In this document: positions 52,152 through 60,452 of the stretch, in pieces
Layout of the letters: each line of letters opens with the position of its first letter
How positions within the stretch are numbered: the stretch's first letter is position 1
NCBI RefSeq assembly: GCF_900291465.1
Contig: NZ_LT985808.1
Span: 2,056,575-2,120,574, forward strand
Origin: Bacteroides sp. Marseille-P3684
Lineage (GTDB): Bacteria > Bacteroidota > Bacteroidia > Bacteroidales > Bacteroidaceae
Direction: 5' to 3'
DNA: 64,000 nt
Made by a program: the position numbers and the translations under genes
The notes under the pieces: model-generated
Told to the model about the DNA's origin: nothing
Databases searched by the model: none
Seen by the model: only the letters and a program-made list of their open reading frames with translations

Positions 52152-52211
52152 TTACGACTGTTGGAGTTGTAAGCGGCGCCACCACCAATATGTATTAGTC
52201 TTAAATTTCAT
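52152..52211 (-). CDS. trpL: trp leader peptide with three consecutive Trp codons
   Basis: A 19-codon frame reads MKFKTNTYWWWRRLQLQQS and then TAA. Tryptophan is rare in proteins, so three adjacent Trp codons (residues 9-11, 52179-52187) directly upstream of trpB is strong evidence for ribosome-mediated attenuation. Stalling at these codons when Trp-tRNA is scarce would change folding of the leader RNA. The stop codon lies inside GTCGTAAG (52151-52158), which is complementary to CTTACGAC in the 3' arm of the terminator. A ribosome that finishes the peptide would hide that segment and let the terminator form; a stalled one would leave it free. Confidence 0.9.
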   Translation of the reverse strand: MKFKTNTYWWWRRLQLQQS

Positions 52212-52244
52212 CTTACTTTGAATGTTTTGTTCGTTCGTTGGGTG

Positions 52245-52275
52245 CAAAGGTATACCTTTTTGCGATACGACCAAA
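52245..52275 (-). promoter_or_regulatory. Promoter of the trp operon
   Basis: Minus-strand TTTG (52272-52275), a 19-bp gap and TACCTTTG (52245-52252) match the Bacteroidetes consensus. The leader peptide starts 34 bp downstream. Confidence 0.8.
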
Positions 52276-52312
52276 TGTTTTCTGCACTTTTTTCTTTTGG
52301 GAATTTTTTGTT

Positions 52313-52819
52313 TCATATCTGTATGACGCGGAATGTGGCGTTCTGCATCCGGTCGATTTCTGCCATGGGACGTCCGGAATGGGCTGCTCGCAAGGCCCGG
52401 CAGAACAGGCCGTGACTCACGACCAGGACGGTCTGTCCATCATGCTGTTCATGCATTAGCCGGAGGAAACGTTGCGCCCGTTGGAGCATGGCTTCTACTG
52501 TTTCCACATCAGCAGGAAAAGGGGACGTCTTCAGTACCGGAATGGATGCGCCGGTCAGACTGCCCCAGTCGCGTTCACGCAGGAGTGGGGTATACGTCAG
52601 GGGGATATTCCGCCCCTCCAGCAGGATGGCTGCAGAGTCGACGCAACGTTGCAGGTCGCTGCAGAGGACGGCGTCGAAAGGAATGGAGAGCAGTTCGTCG
52701 TGCAGTGCGTGCAACTGTTCCCGTCCGCGTTCGGACAGGTGTCCGGGCAGATGCCCTTGGAGGATTTGTGAGGCGTTCTCTTCCGTCTCTCCGTGTCGTA
52801 CAAGATAGAGTGTGGTCAT
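52313..52819 (-). CDS. Histidine phosphatase family protein
   Basis: The 168-residue protein has the phosphohistidine catalytic motif LVRHGETEENA (residues 6-16) and the second His in VLVVSHGLFCRALR, placing it in the phosphoglycerate mutase/phosphatase superfamily. Substrate cannot be told; similar small proteins act on sugar phosphates, cobalamin precursors or nucleotides. It ends 38 bp before the trp promoter and has a TACTTTTG -7 element upstream (52855-52862). Confidence 0.88.
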   Translation of the reverse strand: MTTLYLVRHGETEENASQILQGHLPGHLSERGREQLHALHDELLSIPFDAVLCSDLQRCVDSAAILLEGRNIPLTYTPLLRERDWGSLTGASIPVLKTSPFPADVETVEAMLQRAQRFLRLMHEQHDGQTVLVVSHGLFCRALRAAHSGRPMAEIDRMQNATFRVIQI

Positions 52820-53029
52820 AATGGTGTGGGGTTGACAAGTTGATGAGTTGTCGGCAAAAGTACGATATTTATGAGTGCAGGTTCAATAAAAAGCCCTATT
52901 TTTGTTTACTGTTTATGCTTCGCATACGCTCACCCTGTCAGGCAGGCATCCCGTCCACGTCCGCTTGTCTGTTCCGGTGTGAGTCTGCGGAAGCTGGATT
53001 GTGTATAAATAACCAGAGACTTATAACGT

Positions 53030-53680
53030 ATGACAAACAAATTGAACAATGCGTGGGTGAGAGGCATCTTCTCGCTCATCATCGGTGTGTTATTGGTGGT
53101 GTATCCGTCGGCTGCAAGTGTCTATTTCGTGATGGCTGTCGGTGTCTTGTTTTTCATTCCCGGGGCCGTTTCACTGTCTGCCTTCCTGATGCGGCGTGCT
53201 GACGGACGTATGTTCCCGTTCATGGGACTGGGCAGTTTGCTGTTCGGCTTGTGGCTGTTGATTACTCCCGCTTTCTTTGTCGGAATCCTGATGTATGTGC
53301 TCGGAGCGGTACTCGTACTGGCGGGCTTGGGGATGCTGGTCAACCTGTCTGCTATCAGGAAACGTGCACCGGTGGCTGTGGGCTTCTATGTGGTACCCGT
53401 CCTGGTGATAGTCGGCGGAATCCTGGTGCTGGTGAATCCTTTTCGTGCAGCGGAACTTCCGTTTATCATTCTGGGAATAAGCTCAATCATCTATGCCTTG
53501 TCCAGCATGCTGAACGCCTACAAGTTCCGTGCAGTGACGATAGAGGCTGTCGAGATTATCAAGGAAGGGCCGTCAGCGGAAGAGCACTCTGAAGCGGAGG
53601 CGTCCGAGGTGAAAGAGGTGGAAGGAGAAGCCGATGTGAAGCTGTTGGAGAAGCCGGAGCATCGTGATACTCCACTCTGA
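53030..53680 (+). CDS. HdeD/DUF308-family membrane protein
   Basis: The 216-residue protein has about six membrane segments in residues 10-165, arranged as pairs (GIFSLIIGVLLVVYPSAASV, FPFMGLGSLLFGLWLLI and so on), the HdeD/DUF308 pattern linked to acid resistance in E. coli. The C-terminal ~45 residues are acidic (SAEEHSEAEASEVKEVEGEAD) and cytosolic. A TATTTTTG -7 element lies at 52897-52904. Its function here is unknown. Confidence 0.85.
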   Translation: MTNKLNNAWVRGIFSLIIGVLLVVYPSAASVYFVMAVGVLFFIPGAVSLSAFLMRRADGRMFPFMGLGSLLFGLWLLITPAFFVGILMYVLGAVLVLAGLGMLVNLSAIRKRAPVAVGFYVVPVLVIVGGILVLVNPFRAAELPFIILGISSIIYALSSMLNAYKFRAVTIEAVEIIKEGPSAEEHSEAEASEVKEVEGEADVKLLEKPEHRDTPL

Positions 53681-53716
53681 CGCTGACCTTCGCCTGCTTT
53701 CAATGACATGTTGGTA

Positions 53717-53871
53717 GGGGGTAGACGACGAATAGCCGCCGTATGTACGGACCAAAGTATTATACTTAGGCACCCTAAGTATAATACTTAGCCTACCTAA
53801 GTATAATACTTTGGTCTGTATAAGTCCGGCTTGGTTCATGCTTATCCCTACGTTTGACGTTGTCTACTCCC
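53717..53871. repeat. Palindromic intergenic repeat, copy 2, with outer arms
   Basis: The 67-bp core (53750-53816) matches copy 1 except at the centre base of two 13-mers. It is nested in arms GCCGCCGTATGTACG (left) and ATAAGTCCGGC (right), and in an outer 14-bp inverted repeat (GGGGGTAGACGACG at 53717-53730, CGTTGTCTACTCCC at 53858-53871, 12 of 14 paired). Confidence 0.85.
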
Positions 53872-53899
53872 GGGTTTGATGGCCGGTTGGGACAAATAC

Positions 53900-53976
53900 A
53901 ATAAACGCGAACGCTACGGATGTTCATTCACTGCCTCGTGGGCAGAGGAAATGAGTCCGTAGCGTTCGCGTTTATT
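53900..53976. terminator. Bidirectional 21-bp hairpin between the HdeD-like gene and glnN
   Basis: A perfect 21-bp inverted repeat (53900-53920, 53956-53976, AATAAACGCGAACGCTACGG...) with a 35-nt loop separates convergent genes. The stem ends in AATAAA/TTTATT, so a U-rich 3' end exists in both directions. Confidence 0.8.
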
Positions 53977-53995
53977 CTGATGTGGAGGGTTCCGA

Positions 53996-56185
53996 TTATC
54001 GGATGAAGAGCAGTTCGCGGTACTTCGGCAAGGTCCACAGTTCGTTGTCAACCATCAGTTCCAGTTTGTCCACGTGATAACGGATGGTTTCCAACATGGG
54101 AGCCACATTGTCGTGGTAAGCGATGGCTTTCTCACGTTCATGCTCGATGCGGTTGGCCACCTTGCGTGCATCAACGAGCTTGTCCACTTGCTCCTTGAGG
54201 ATGCTGGTGTGCTTGGCAATGTCGCGGATGAGTTCCACGTTGCGGGCAGACATCCCTTCCGCTTCAGCCTTGCTGAAAATCTGTTGCATCTTATATACGT
54301 TGTCGATGAGCTCGCTCTGGTATTTGGTGGCGGTCGGGATGATGTGATTCATCACGAGGTCACCGAGGACCCGTGCTTCAATCTGAATCTTCTTGGTGTA
54401 CATTTCCCATTTTGCCTCGTTGCGTGCTGCCAGTTCCTTACGGGTCATGACTCCGGTCGATTCGAACATCTTGACGCTTGATTCCGAGAGGTAGTTGTCA
54501 AAGATGACGGGGCATGAAGTCTCGCAGTCGAGTCCGCGTCGTTTGGCTTCCTCCTGCCATTCTTCGCTGTAGCCGTTGCCGTCAAAACGAATCGGTTTGG
54601 ACTCCTTGATATACCGGCGCACTACCTTCAAGATGGCGTGTACTTTGGGTTCCCCTTTCTCGATGAGGGCATCCACGTCGGCTTTGAACTCTTTGAGCTG
54701 CTCTGCCATGGCAGCATTGAGGGCTATCATTGCCGAGGCGCAGTTGGCTTCGGAGCCGATGGCACGGAATTCAAAACGGTTGCCGGTAAAGGCGAAAGGC
54801 GACGTCCGGTTACGGTCCGTATTGTCAATCATGATTTCGGGAATCTGTGGAATGCCGAGGCTCTTTCCCTGCTTGTCGCTGAAGTCGAGCTGTTCGTCTT
54901 CCGACTCTTCCAGGTGGTCCAGCATACGGGTCAGCTGACTGCCCAGGAAGGATGAGATGATGGCGGGGGGAGCTTCGTTGCCACCCAGACGATGTGCGTT
55001 CGTGGCAGACATGATGCTTGCCTTCAGCAGTCCGTTGTGGCGGTATACGGCCTTTAGTGTGTTGACAATGAAAGAGATGAAGCAGAGGTTGTCGGTCGGG
55101 GTCTTGCCGGGAGCCATGAGCAGGCGTCCGGTGTTGGTGCTGAGCGACCAGTTGTTGTGCTTGCCGGAGCCATTGATGCCTTTGAACGGCTTCTCGTGGA
55201 GCAGTACCCGGAAGCCATGTTTGCGGGCAATGTTGCGCATGAGTGCCATGACGAGCATGTTGTGGTCGACGGCAAGGTCGCACTCCTCGTAAATGGGTGC
55301 CAACTCAAACTGGTTGGGGGCAACCTCGTTGTGGCGTGTCTTGCAGGGAATGCCCAGTTTCCAGGCTTCGATTTCGAGTTCCTTCATGAAGGCTGCCACC
55401 CGGGTCGGTATGGCGCCGAAATAATGGTCTTCCAGCTGTTGGTTCTTGGCCGACTCGTGTCCCATCAGGGTCCGTCCGGTCAGCAGCAAATCGGGGCGTG
55501 CCGCATACAGTCCTTCATCCACGAGGAAGTATTCCTGTTCCCAGCCGAGGTTGGTATGGACACGTTTCACTTCCGGATAGAAGTAATGGCAGACATCGGT
55601 TGCTGCCTGGTCGACGGCACGCAGAGCCTTCAGCAAGGGAGTCTTATAGTCAAGGGATTCGCCGGTATAGGCGATGAAGATGGTCGGGATGCAGAGAGTG
55701 TCTTCGACGATGAAAGCGGGGGAGGAGGGGTCCCATGCGGAATAGCCCCGCGCCTCGAATGTGTTGCGGATACCTCCGTTGGGGAATGAGGAAGCGTCAG
55801 TTTCCTGTTGTACCAGCAGCTTGCCGGAGAATTCTTCCACCAATCCGCCTTTGCCGTCGTGTTCCACAAAGGCGTCGTGCTTCTCGGCGGTGCCTTCGGT
55901 CAACGGGTGGAACCAGTGTGTGTAGTGGGTCACTCCCAACTCCATGGCCCAACGTTTCATGCCTTCAGCCACAGCATCGGCTATGTTCCTGTCGAGGTTG
56001 GCGCCGTTCTCGATGACGTCCATCAGTGCGTTGTAAACGTTGCTGGGCAGATACTTGAACATCTTCTCCTTGTTGAAGACGTATTTGGCAAAGTATTCCG
56101 AGGGGCGTTCTTTGGGCAGTTCCACTTCGAGCGGTTTTTTGTGGAAAGCCGTCTCGACAACTTTAAATCTGAGATTCGATGACAT
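53996..56185 (-). CDS. glnN: Glutamine synthetase type III
   Basis: The 729-residue enzyme makes glutamine from glutamate and ammonia and is the main assimilation enzyme in Bacteroides. It is far longer than type I (about 450) or II (about 360). Type III landmarks are FMKELEIEAWKLGIPCKTRHNEVAPNQFELAP, LLHEKPFKGINGSGKHNNWSLSTN and SLGIPQIPEIMIDNTDRNRTSPFAFTGNRFEFR. The frame opens at 56260 but the Met at 56185 gives the conserved MSSNLRFKVVE start. A TATCTTTG -7 element lies at 56216-56223, with TTTC at -33. Confidence 0.94.
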   Translation of the reverse strand: MSSNLRFKVVETAFHKKPLEVELPKERPSEYFAKYVFNKEKMFKYLPSNVYNALMDVIENGANLDRNIADAVAEGMKRWAMELGVTHYTHWFHPLTEGTAEKHDAFVEHDGKGGLVEEFSGKLLVQQETDASSFPNGGIRNTFEARGYSAWDPSSPAFIVEDTLCIPTIFIAYTGESLDYKTPLLKALRAVDQAATDVCHYFYPEVKRVHTNLGWEQEYFLVDEGLYAARPDLLLTGRTLMGHESAKNQQLEDHYFGAIPTRVAAFMKELEIEAWKLGIPCKTRHNEVAPNQFELAPIYEECDLAVDHNMLVMALMRNIARKHGFRVLLHEKPFKGINGSGKHNNWSLSTNTGRLLMAPGKTPTDNLCFISFIVNTLKAVYRHNGLLKASIMSATNAHRLGGNEAPPAIISSFLGSQLTRMLDHLEESEDEQLDFSDKQGKSLGIPQIPEIMIDNTDRNRTSPFAFTGNRFEFRAIGSEANCASAMIALNAAMAEQLKEFKADVDALIEKGEPKVHAILKVVRRYIKESKPIRFDGNGYSEEWQEEAKRRGLDCETSCPVIFDNYLSESSVKMFESTGVMTRKELAARNEAKWEMYTKKIQIEARVLGDLVMNHIIPTATKYQSELIDNVYKMQQIFSKAEAEGMSARNVELIRDIAKHTSILKEQVDKLVDARKVANRIEHEREKAIAYHDNVAPMLETIRYHVDKLELMVDNELWTLPKYRELLFIR

Positions 56186-56215
56186 AATGAATGATCTTGT
56201 TTGTTGTTGACGGCG

Positions 56216-56248
56216 CAAAGATAATTCTTTTGGTAGAGATTTTGAAAG
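56216..56248 (-). promoter_or_regulatory. Promoter of glnN
   Basis: Minus-strand TTTC, a 20-bp gap and TATCTTTG (56216-56223) resemble the consensus with one -33 mismatch. A GAGATT-n7-AATCTC inverted repeat near 56234-56252 overlaps the -33 region and could be an operator. Confidence 0.55.
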
Positions 56249-56267
56249 AATCTCGGACATTTAGTTG

Positions 56268-56295
56268 AATGTTCAGCCTGTTCTCGTTACTTTTG
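56268..56295 (+). promoter_or_regulatory. Promoter of the GH28 gene
   Basis: TACTTTTG (56288-56295) is a -7 match; the -33 position holds GTTG near 56264-56267, 20 bp upstream. The ATG is 40 bp downstream. Confidence 0.5.
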
Positions 56296-56334
56296 CAACC
56301 AGAACTTTGTTTAATCCTATATTTTATACAAACT

Positions 56335-57666
56335 ATGTTTAAACACTTTTTGTCCGTGATTCTGTTGCTTGCGGTGTCGACCTTGGCGTGGGCCGAACGT
56401 GTCGACATGAAGCAGGCAGGTGCCAAGACGGATGGCAAGACTATCAACACCCGACTTATCAACCGTACCATCGAACGCCTGGAGAAGCAGGGAGGCGGTA
56501 CGCTGTTCTTTCCTGCCGGACGGTATCTGACGGGTCCGATTCACCTGAAGAGCAACATTACGTTGGAGCTGGAAGCTGGAGCGACCTTGCTCTTTTCGAC
56601 GAATTTTGATGACTACCTGCCCTTTGTGGAGGTGCGTCACGAGGGAGTGATGATGAAGAGTTTCAGTCCGCTTATCTATGCCGTCGATGCCGAGAATATC
56701 ACCATCAAAGGAGAAGGAACTCTTGACGGACAAGGCAAGGCCTGGTGGGACGAATTCTTCAAGGTCCTGGTTGACTTGCGGGATAATGGCAAGCGTGACG
56801 TCAACAAATATCAGCCCATGTTTGAGAAGGCAAATGATGTGGCGCAGATTGCCGCCGAGACAAACGAAGACTGGCATGGAACGCTGGACCGCCGTTTCTT
56901 CCGTCCGCCTTTCATCCAGCCGATCCGTTGCAAGAACGTACGCATCGAAGGGGTGAAAATCATCAATTCGCCTTTCTGGACCGTTAATCCGGAGTTTTGC
57001 GACAATGTGACGGTGGATGGAGTAACCATTCACAATGTCCCTTCCCCCAATACGGATGGAATCAATCCTGAGTCGTGCCGTAACGTGCATATCAGCAACT
57101 GTCACATCTCCGTCGGCGATGACTGCATCACGATTAAGAGCGGTCGTGACCTTCAGGCACGTAAATTGGGTGCTGCCTGCGAAAACATCACCATCACCAA
57201 CTGCACGATGCTGAGCGGGCACGGAGGTGTTGTCATTGGCAGCGAGATGAGTGGCGGCGTACGTCGGGTCACTATCAGCAACTGCGTCTTTGAGGGAACG
57301 GACCGTGGCATTCGTCTGAAGTCCACCCGCGGACGTGGTGGTGTGGTCGAGGACATCCGCGTGAGCAACATCGTGATGAAGGATATCAAGAAGGAAGCCC
57401 TGGTCTTCAACTTGAAATATAGCAAGATGCCCCAGGAACCCGTGAGTGACCGTACCCCCGTCTTCCGTAACATTCACATCTCCGGTGTGACGGTTAACGG
57501 TGTTCAGACTCCCATCAAGTTTGTCGGACTGGAGGAGGCGCCCATCACTGATATTGTGTTGCGTGACATTCAAATCAAAGATGGCAAGGAACCCAATATC
57601 TTCCAGGATTGCGAAGGCATCATTATGGATAATGTAATGGTTAACGGAGAAAAGGCAGCTTTGTAA
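56335..57666 (+). CDS. Glycoside hydrolase family 28 (polygalacturonase-like), exported
   Basis: The 443-residue protein has a signal peptide (MFKHFLSVILLLAVSTLAWA) and the right-handed parallel beta-helix of GH28. The four catalytic motifs are present: NTDG with Asp241, GDDC with Asp262/263, GHGG with His296, and RIRLK-like RGIRLKSTRG. The family hydrolyses polygalacturonan or rhamnogalacturonan backbones; the substrate here is inferred as pectin-type. It is slightly long, with an inserted helix region near 140-205. The frame opens at 56269 but the signal peptide fixes the start at 56335. It stands outside any SusC/D locus. Confidence 0.9.
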   Translation: MFKHFLSVILLLAVSTLAWAERVDMKQAGAKTDGKTINTRLINRTIERLEKQGGGTLFFPAGRYLTGPIHLKSNITLELEAGATLLFSTNFDDYLPFVEVRHEGVMMKSFSPLIYAVDAENITIKGEGTLDGQGKAWWDEFFKVLVDLRDNGKRDVNKYQPMFEKANDVAQIAAETNEDWHGTLDRRFFRPPFIQPIRCKNVRIEGVKIINSPFWTVNPEFCDNVTVDGVTIHNVPSPNTDGINPESCRNVHISNCHISVGDDCITIKSGRDLQARKLGAACENITITNCTMLSGHGGVVIGSEMSGGVRRVTISNCVFEGTDRGIRLKSTRGRGGVVEDIRVSNIVMKDIKKEALVFNLKYSKMPQEPVSDRTPVFRNIHISGVTVNGVQTPIKFVGLEEAPITDIVLRDIQIKDGKEPNIFQDCEGIIMDNVMVNGEKAAL

Positions 57667-57694
57667 ACCACATAAGATAAAACTGTAGCAGCAA

Positions 57695-57791
57695 CCTTCC
57701 CCAAGCAATAGGTGCGTATGCATGACGTCTGTAGAACGGTCGTGTGTAAAGAATCCGGTCATCCGGTTTCCGTGCGTATTGTTTGGGGAGG
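57695..57791. other. Long-range hairpin between GH28 and pheT
   Basis: CCTTCCCCAAGCAATA (57695-57710) pairs with TATTGTTTGGGGAGG (57777-57791) with two G-U pairs, enclosing 66 nt that include CCGG-tcat-CCGG. It may be the GH28 terminator or a structured RNA; no known family is recognised. Confidence 0.4.
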
Positions 57792-57893
57792 CTTGTATCT
57801 GTACTGGTCGGTGGACTCTGCCGGGAATAGGAGCAAGAGCCCGTCCGTACAAACTTTTTTCAATATCATAGTTCCTTGCAAACGAAATCTTTG

Positions 57894-57901
57894 TAAATTT
57901 G
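57894..57901 (+). promoter_or_regulatory. -7 element of pheT
   Basis: TAAATTTG matches TAnnTTTG, 35 bp before the pheT ATG. No clear -33 TTTG is seen. Confidence 0.45.
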
Positions 57902-57935
57902 CAAATCTTTTGACGAATGTATAAAAACTGAAGAT

Positions 57936-60398
57936 ATGAATATCTCTTATAACTGGCTAAAAGAGTATGTCAGTTTCGACTTGACTCCCGGTGAAGTGGC
58001 GGAGGCATTGACTTCTATCGGACTGGAAGTCGGAGCTGTGGAAGAAGTACAATCCATCAAAGGTGGACTTGAAGGTATCGTTATTGGTGAAGTACTCACC
58101 TGCGAGCCCCATCCCAATTCAGACCACATGCATATTACGACAGTCAATCTGGGCAACGGTGAACCCGTACAGATTGTATGTGGCGCTGCGAACGTTGCAG
58201 CCGGACAAAAAGTCGTGGTGGCAACATTGGGCACCAAGCTGTATGATGGCGATGAATGTTTCACAATTAAGAAATCCAAACTTCGCGGAGTGGAATCCCT
58301 TGGCATGATTTGTGCGGAGGATGAGATTGGTCTGGGTACCAGCCATGAAGGCATTATGGTTCTCCCCGACAGTGCCATACCGGGAACACCTGCAAAGGAC
58401 TATTTCAATATAAAGAGTGACTACGTTATCGAGGTAGATATCACTCCGAACCGTGCTGATGCTTGTTCTCATTATGGTGTAGCACGCGACTTATACGCCT
58501 ATCTGGTTCAAGCGGGGAAAGAGACTTCATTGACCCGTCCTTCCGTAGAAGGATTCCATGTAGACAACCAGGAATTACCCATCGACATCGAAGTGACAGA
58601 TTCTACGGCGTGTCCCCGTTATGCAGGTGTGACAGTAAAAGGCGTAACGGTAAAGGAAAGTCCGGCCTGGCTTCAGGACAAACTCCGTCTGATTGGTTTG
58701 CGTCCCATCAATAATGTGGTCGACGTGACCAACTATATCCTGCATGCTTATGGTCAACCGCTCCACTGCTTTGATGCTGATAAGATCAAAGGAGGCAAGG
58801 TGATTGTGAAGACCATGCCACAAGGTACTCCGTTTGTAACTCTGGATGAGGTTGAGCGTAAACTTGATGCTCATGATTTGATGATATGCAATGCGGAAGA
58901 GCCTATGTGTATGGCTGGCGTATTCGGAGGACTGGATTCAGGCTCAACCGAAGCTACCAAAAACGTATTCCTGGAGAGTGCTTATTTCAATCCGACAACC
59001 GTACGTAAGACAGCGCGTCGTCATGGCCTGAATACGGACTCTTCCTTCCGCTTTGAGCGTGGCATTGATCCGAATGGTGTTATTTACTGCCTGAAACAGG
59101 CTGCAATGCTTATCCAGGAACTGGCGGGTGGAACCATCTCTATGGACATTAAGGATTTGTATCCTCAACCGATAGAAGACTTCACCGTCGAATTGGACTA
59201 CCGCTATGTACATGACTTGGTCGGCAAGACGATTCCCGTAGAAGATATCAAACGAATCGTTACTGCCTTGGAGATGAAAATCGTGGCAGAGACACCGGAA
59301 GGCATTACCTTGAAGATACCACCTTATCGTGTGGATGTGCAGCGTCCGTGTGACGTCGTGGAAGATATTCTCCGCATTTACGGATATAATAATGTAGAGA
59401 TTCCCTTGACCTTGAAGTCCAGTCTGACGACAAAAGGAGAAGTGGATAAATCCCAAAAGCTGCAGAATCTGGTGTCCGAACAACTTATCGGCTGCGGTTT
59501 TAACGAGATTCTGAATAACTCATTGACAAAGTCTGCCTATTACGATCATTTGGAAAGTTATCCCTCACAGCATCTGGTCATGTTGATGAATCCGCTCAGC
59601 AGTGACTTGAACTGCATGCGCCAGACTTTGCTGTTTGGAGGACTGGAAAGTATCCAGCACAATGCCAACCGTAAGAATGCGGACTTGAAATTCTTTGAGT
59701 TTGGCAATTGCTATCAGTTCGATGGTGAGAAGAAGAATGCAGAAAAGGCATTGGCACCTTATAGTGAAAGCTGTCATCTGGGTCTTTGGATAACCGGTAA
59801 GCGTGTGACTAACTCTTGGGCTCATCCGGAGGAGAACAGTTCCGTTTATGAACTGAAGGCATACGTATTAAATATCTTCACCCGTTTAGGCTTGAACCTG
59901 GGAGGACTGGTCTTCGGTAATCTGTCCAATGACATTTACTCGGCAGCTATCAGCATTCATACCAGAGGGGGTAAGTTGATTGCTACGTATGGTATCCTTA
60001 CCCGGAAACTGCAGAAGGCATTTGATTTGGATAATGAAGTCTATTATGCCGATATCAATTGGAATGAGCTGATGAAGGCCGTAAAGAATGTGAAAGTCGG
60101 CTATACGGAAATCAGTAAGTTCCCTGCTGTAAAGCGTGACTTGGCATTGCTCATTGACAAGAACGTACAGTTCGTGGAAATTGAAAAGATAGCCTATGAA
60201 AGTGAACGCAAGTTGCTGAAAGCCGTAGAGTTGTTTGATGTTTATGAGGGGAAGAACCTCGAAGCGGGAAAGAAGAGCTATGCAGTCAGCTTCCTGCTGC
60301 AAGATGAGAATGCGACACTCAACGACAAGCAGATTGATAAGATCATGCAGAAACTGATTACTAACTTGGAAAACAAGTTGGGAGCCAAGCTGAGATAA
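57936..60398 (+). CDS. pheT: Phenylalanyl-tRNA synthetase beta subunit
   Basis: The 820-residue protein is the beta subunit of the alpha2-beta2 enzyme. It has the N-terminal tRNA-binding EMAP-like domain (about 40-150; VGAVEEVQSIKGGLEGIVIGEV, PHPNSDHMHITTV-like), the B3/B4 editing domain (about 210-400), B5 (about 405-475), catalytic-like core, and the C-terminal FDX-ACB anticodon domain (about 725-820, YTEISKFPAVKRDLALLID). pheS is not adjacent in this window. It leads the pheT-yebC-TSCPD run. Confidence 0.95.
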   Translation: MNISYNWLKEYVSFDLTPGEVAEALTSIGLEVGAVEEVQSIKGGLEGIVIGEVLTCEPHPNSDHMHITTVNLGNGEPVQIVCGAANVAAGQKVVVATLGTKLYDGDECFTIKKSKLRGVESLGMICAEDEIGLGTSHEGIMVLPDSAIPGTPAKDYFNIKSDYVIEVDITPNRADACSHYGVARDLYAYLVQAGKETSLTRPSVEGFHVDNQELPIDIEVTDSTACPRYAGVTVKGVTVKESPAWLQDKLRLIGLRPINNVVDVTNYILHAYGQPLHCFDADKIKGGKVIVKTMPQGTPFVTLDEVERKLDAHDLMICNAEEPMCMAGVFGGLDSGSTEATKNVFLESAYFNPTTVRKTARRHGLNTDSSFRFERGIDPNGVIYCLKQAAMLIQELAGGTISMDIKDLYPQPIEDFTVELDYRYVHDLVGKTIPVEDIKRIVTALEMKIVAETPEGITLKIPPYRVDVQRPCDVVEDILRIYGYNNVEIPLTLKSSLTTKGEVDKSQKLQNLVSEQLIGCGFNEILNNSLTKSAYYDHLESYPSQHLVMLMNPLSSDLNCMRQTLLFGGLESIQHNANRKNADLKFFEFGNCYQFDGEKKNAEKALAPYSESCHLGLWITGKRVTNSWAHPEENSSVYELKAYVLNIFTRLGLNLGGLVFGNLSNDIYSAAISIHTRGGKLIATYGILTRKLQKAFDLDNEVYYADINWNELMKAVKNVKVGYTEISKFPAVKRDLALLIDKNVQFVEIEKIAYESERKLLKAVELFDVYEGKNLEAGKKSYAVSFLLQDENATLNDKQIDKIMQKLITNLENKLGAKLR

Positions 60399-60452
60399 CC
60401 TGGAAAAGATAATCAATAAAACTAATCTATAGATTCTAAAAACATTAATCCA

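Larger units (their letters stand above)
53681..53995. other. Intergenic region with palindromic repeat copy 2
   Basis: This 315-bp gap between convergent genes contains the second palindromic repeat (53735-53830, with outer arms from 53717 to 53871) and a separate perfect 21-bp hairpin (53900-53976). No gene is seen. Confidence 0.75.

Noticed and set aside
56317-57852. Long minus-strand frame (511 codons) opposite GH28
   Set aside because: The plus-strand GH28 protein has all family motifs; the antisense frame overlaps it entirely.
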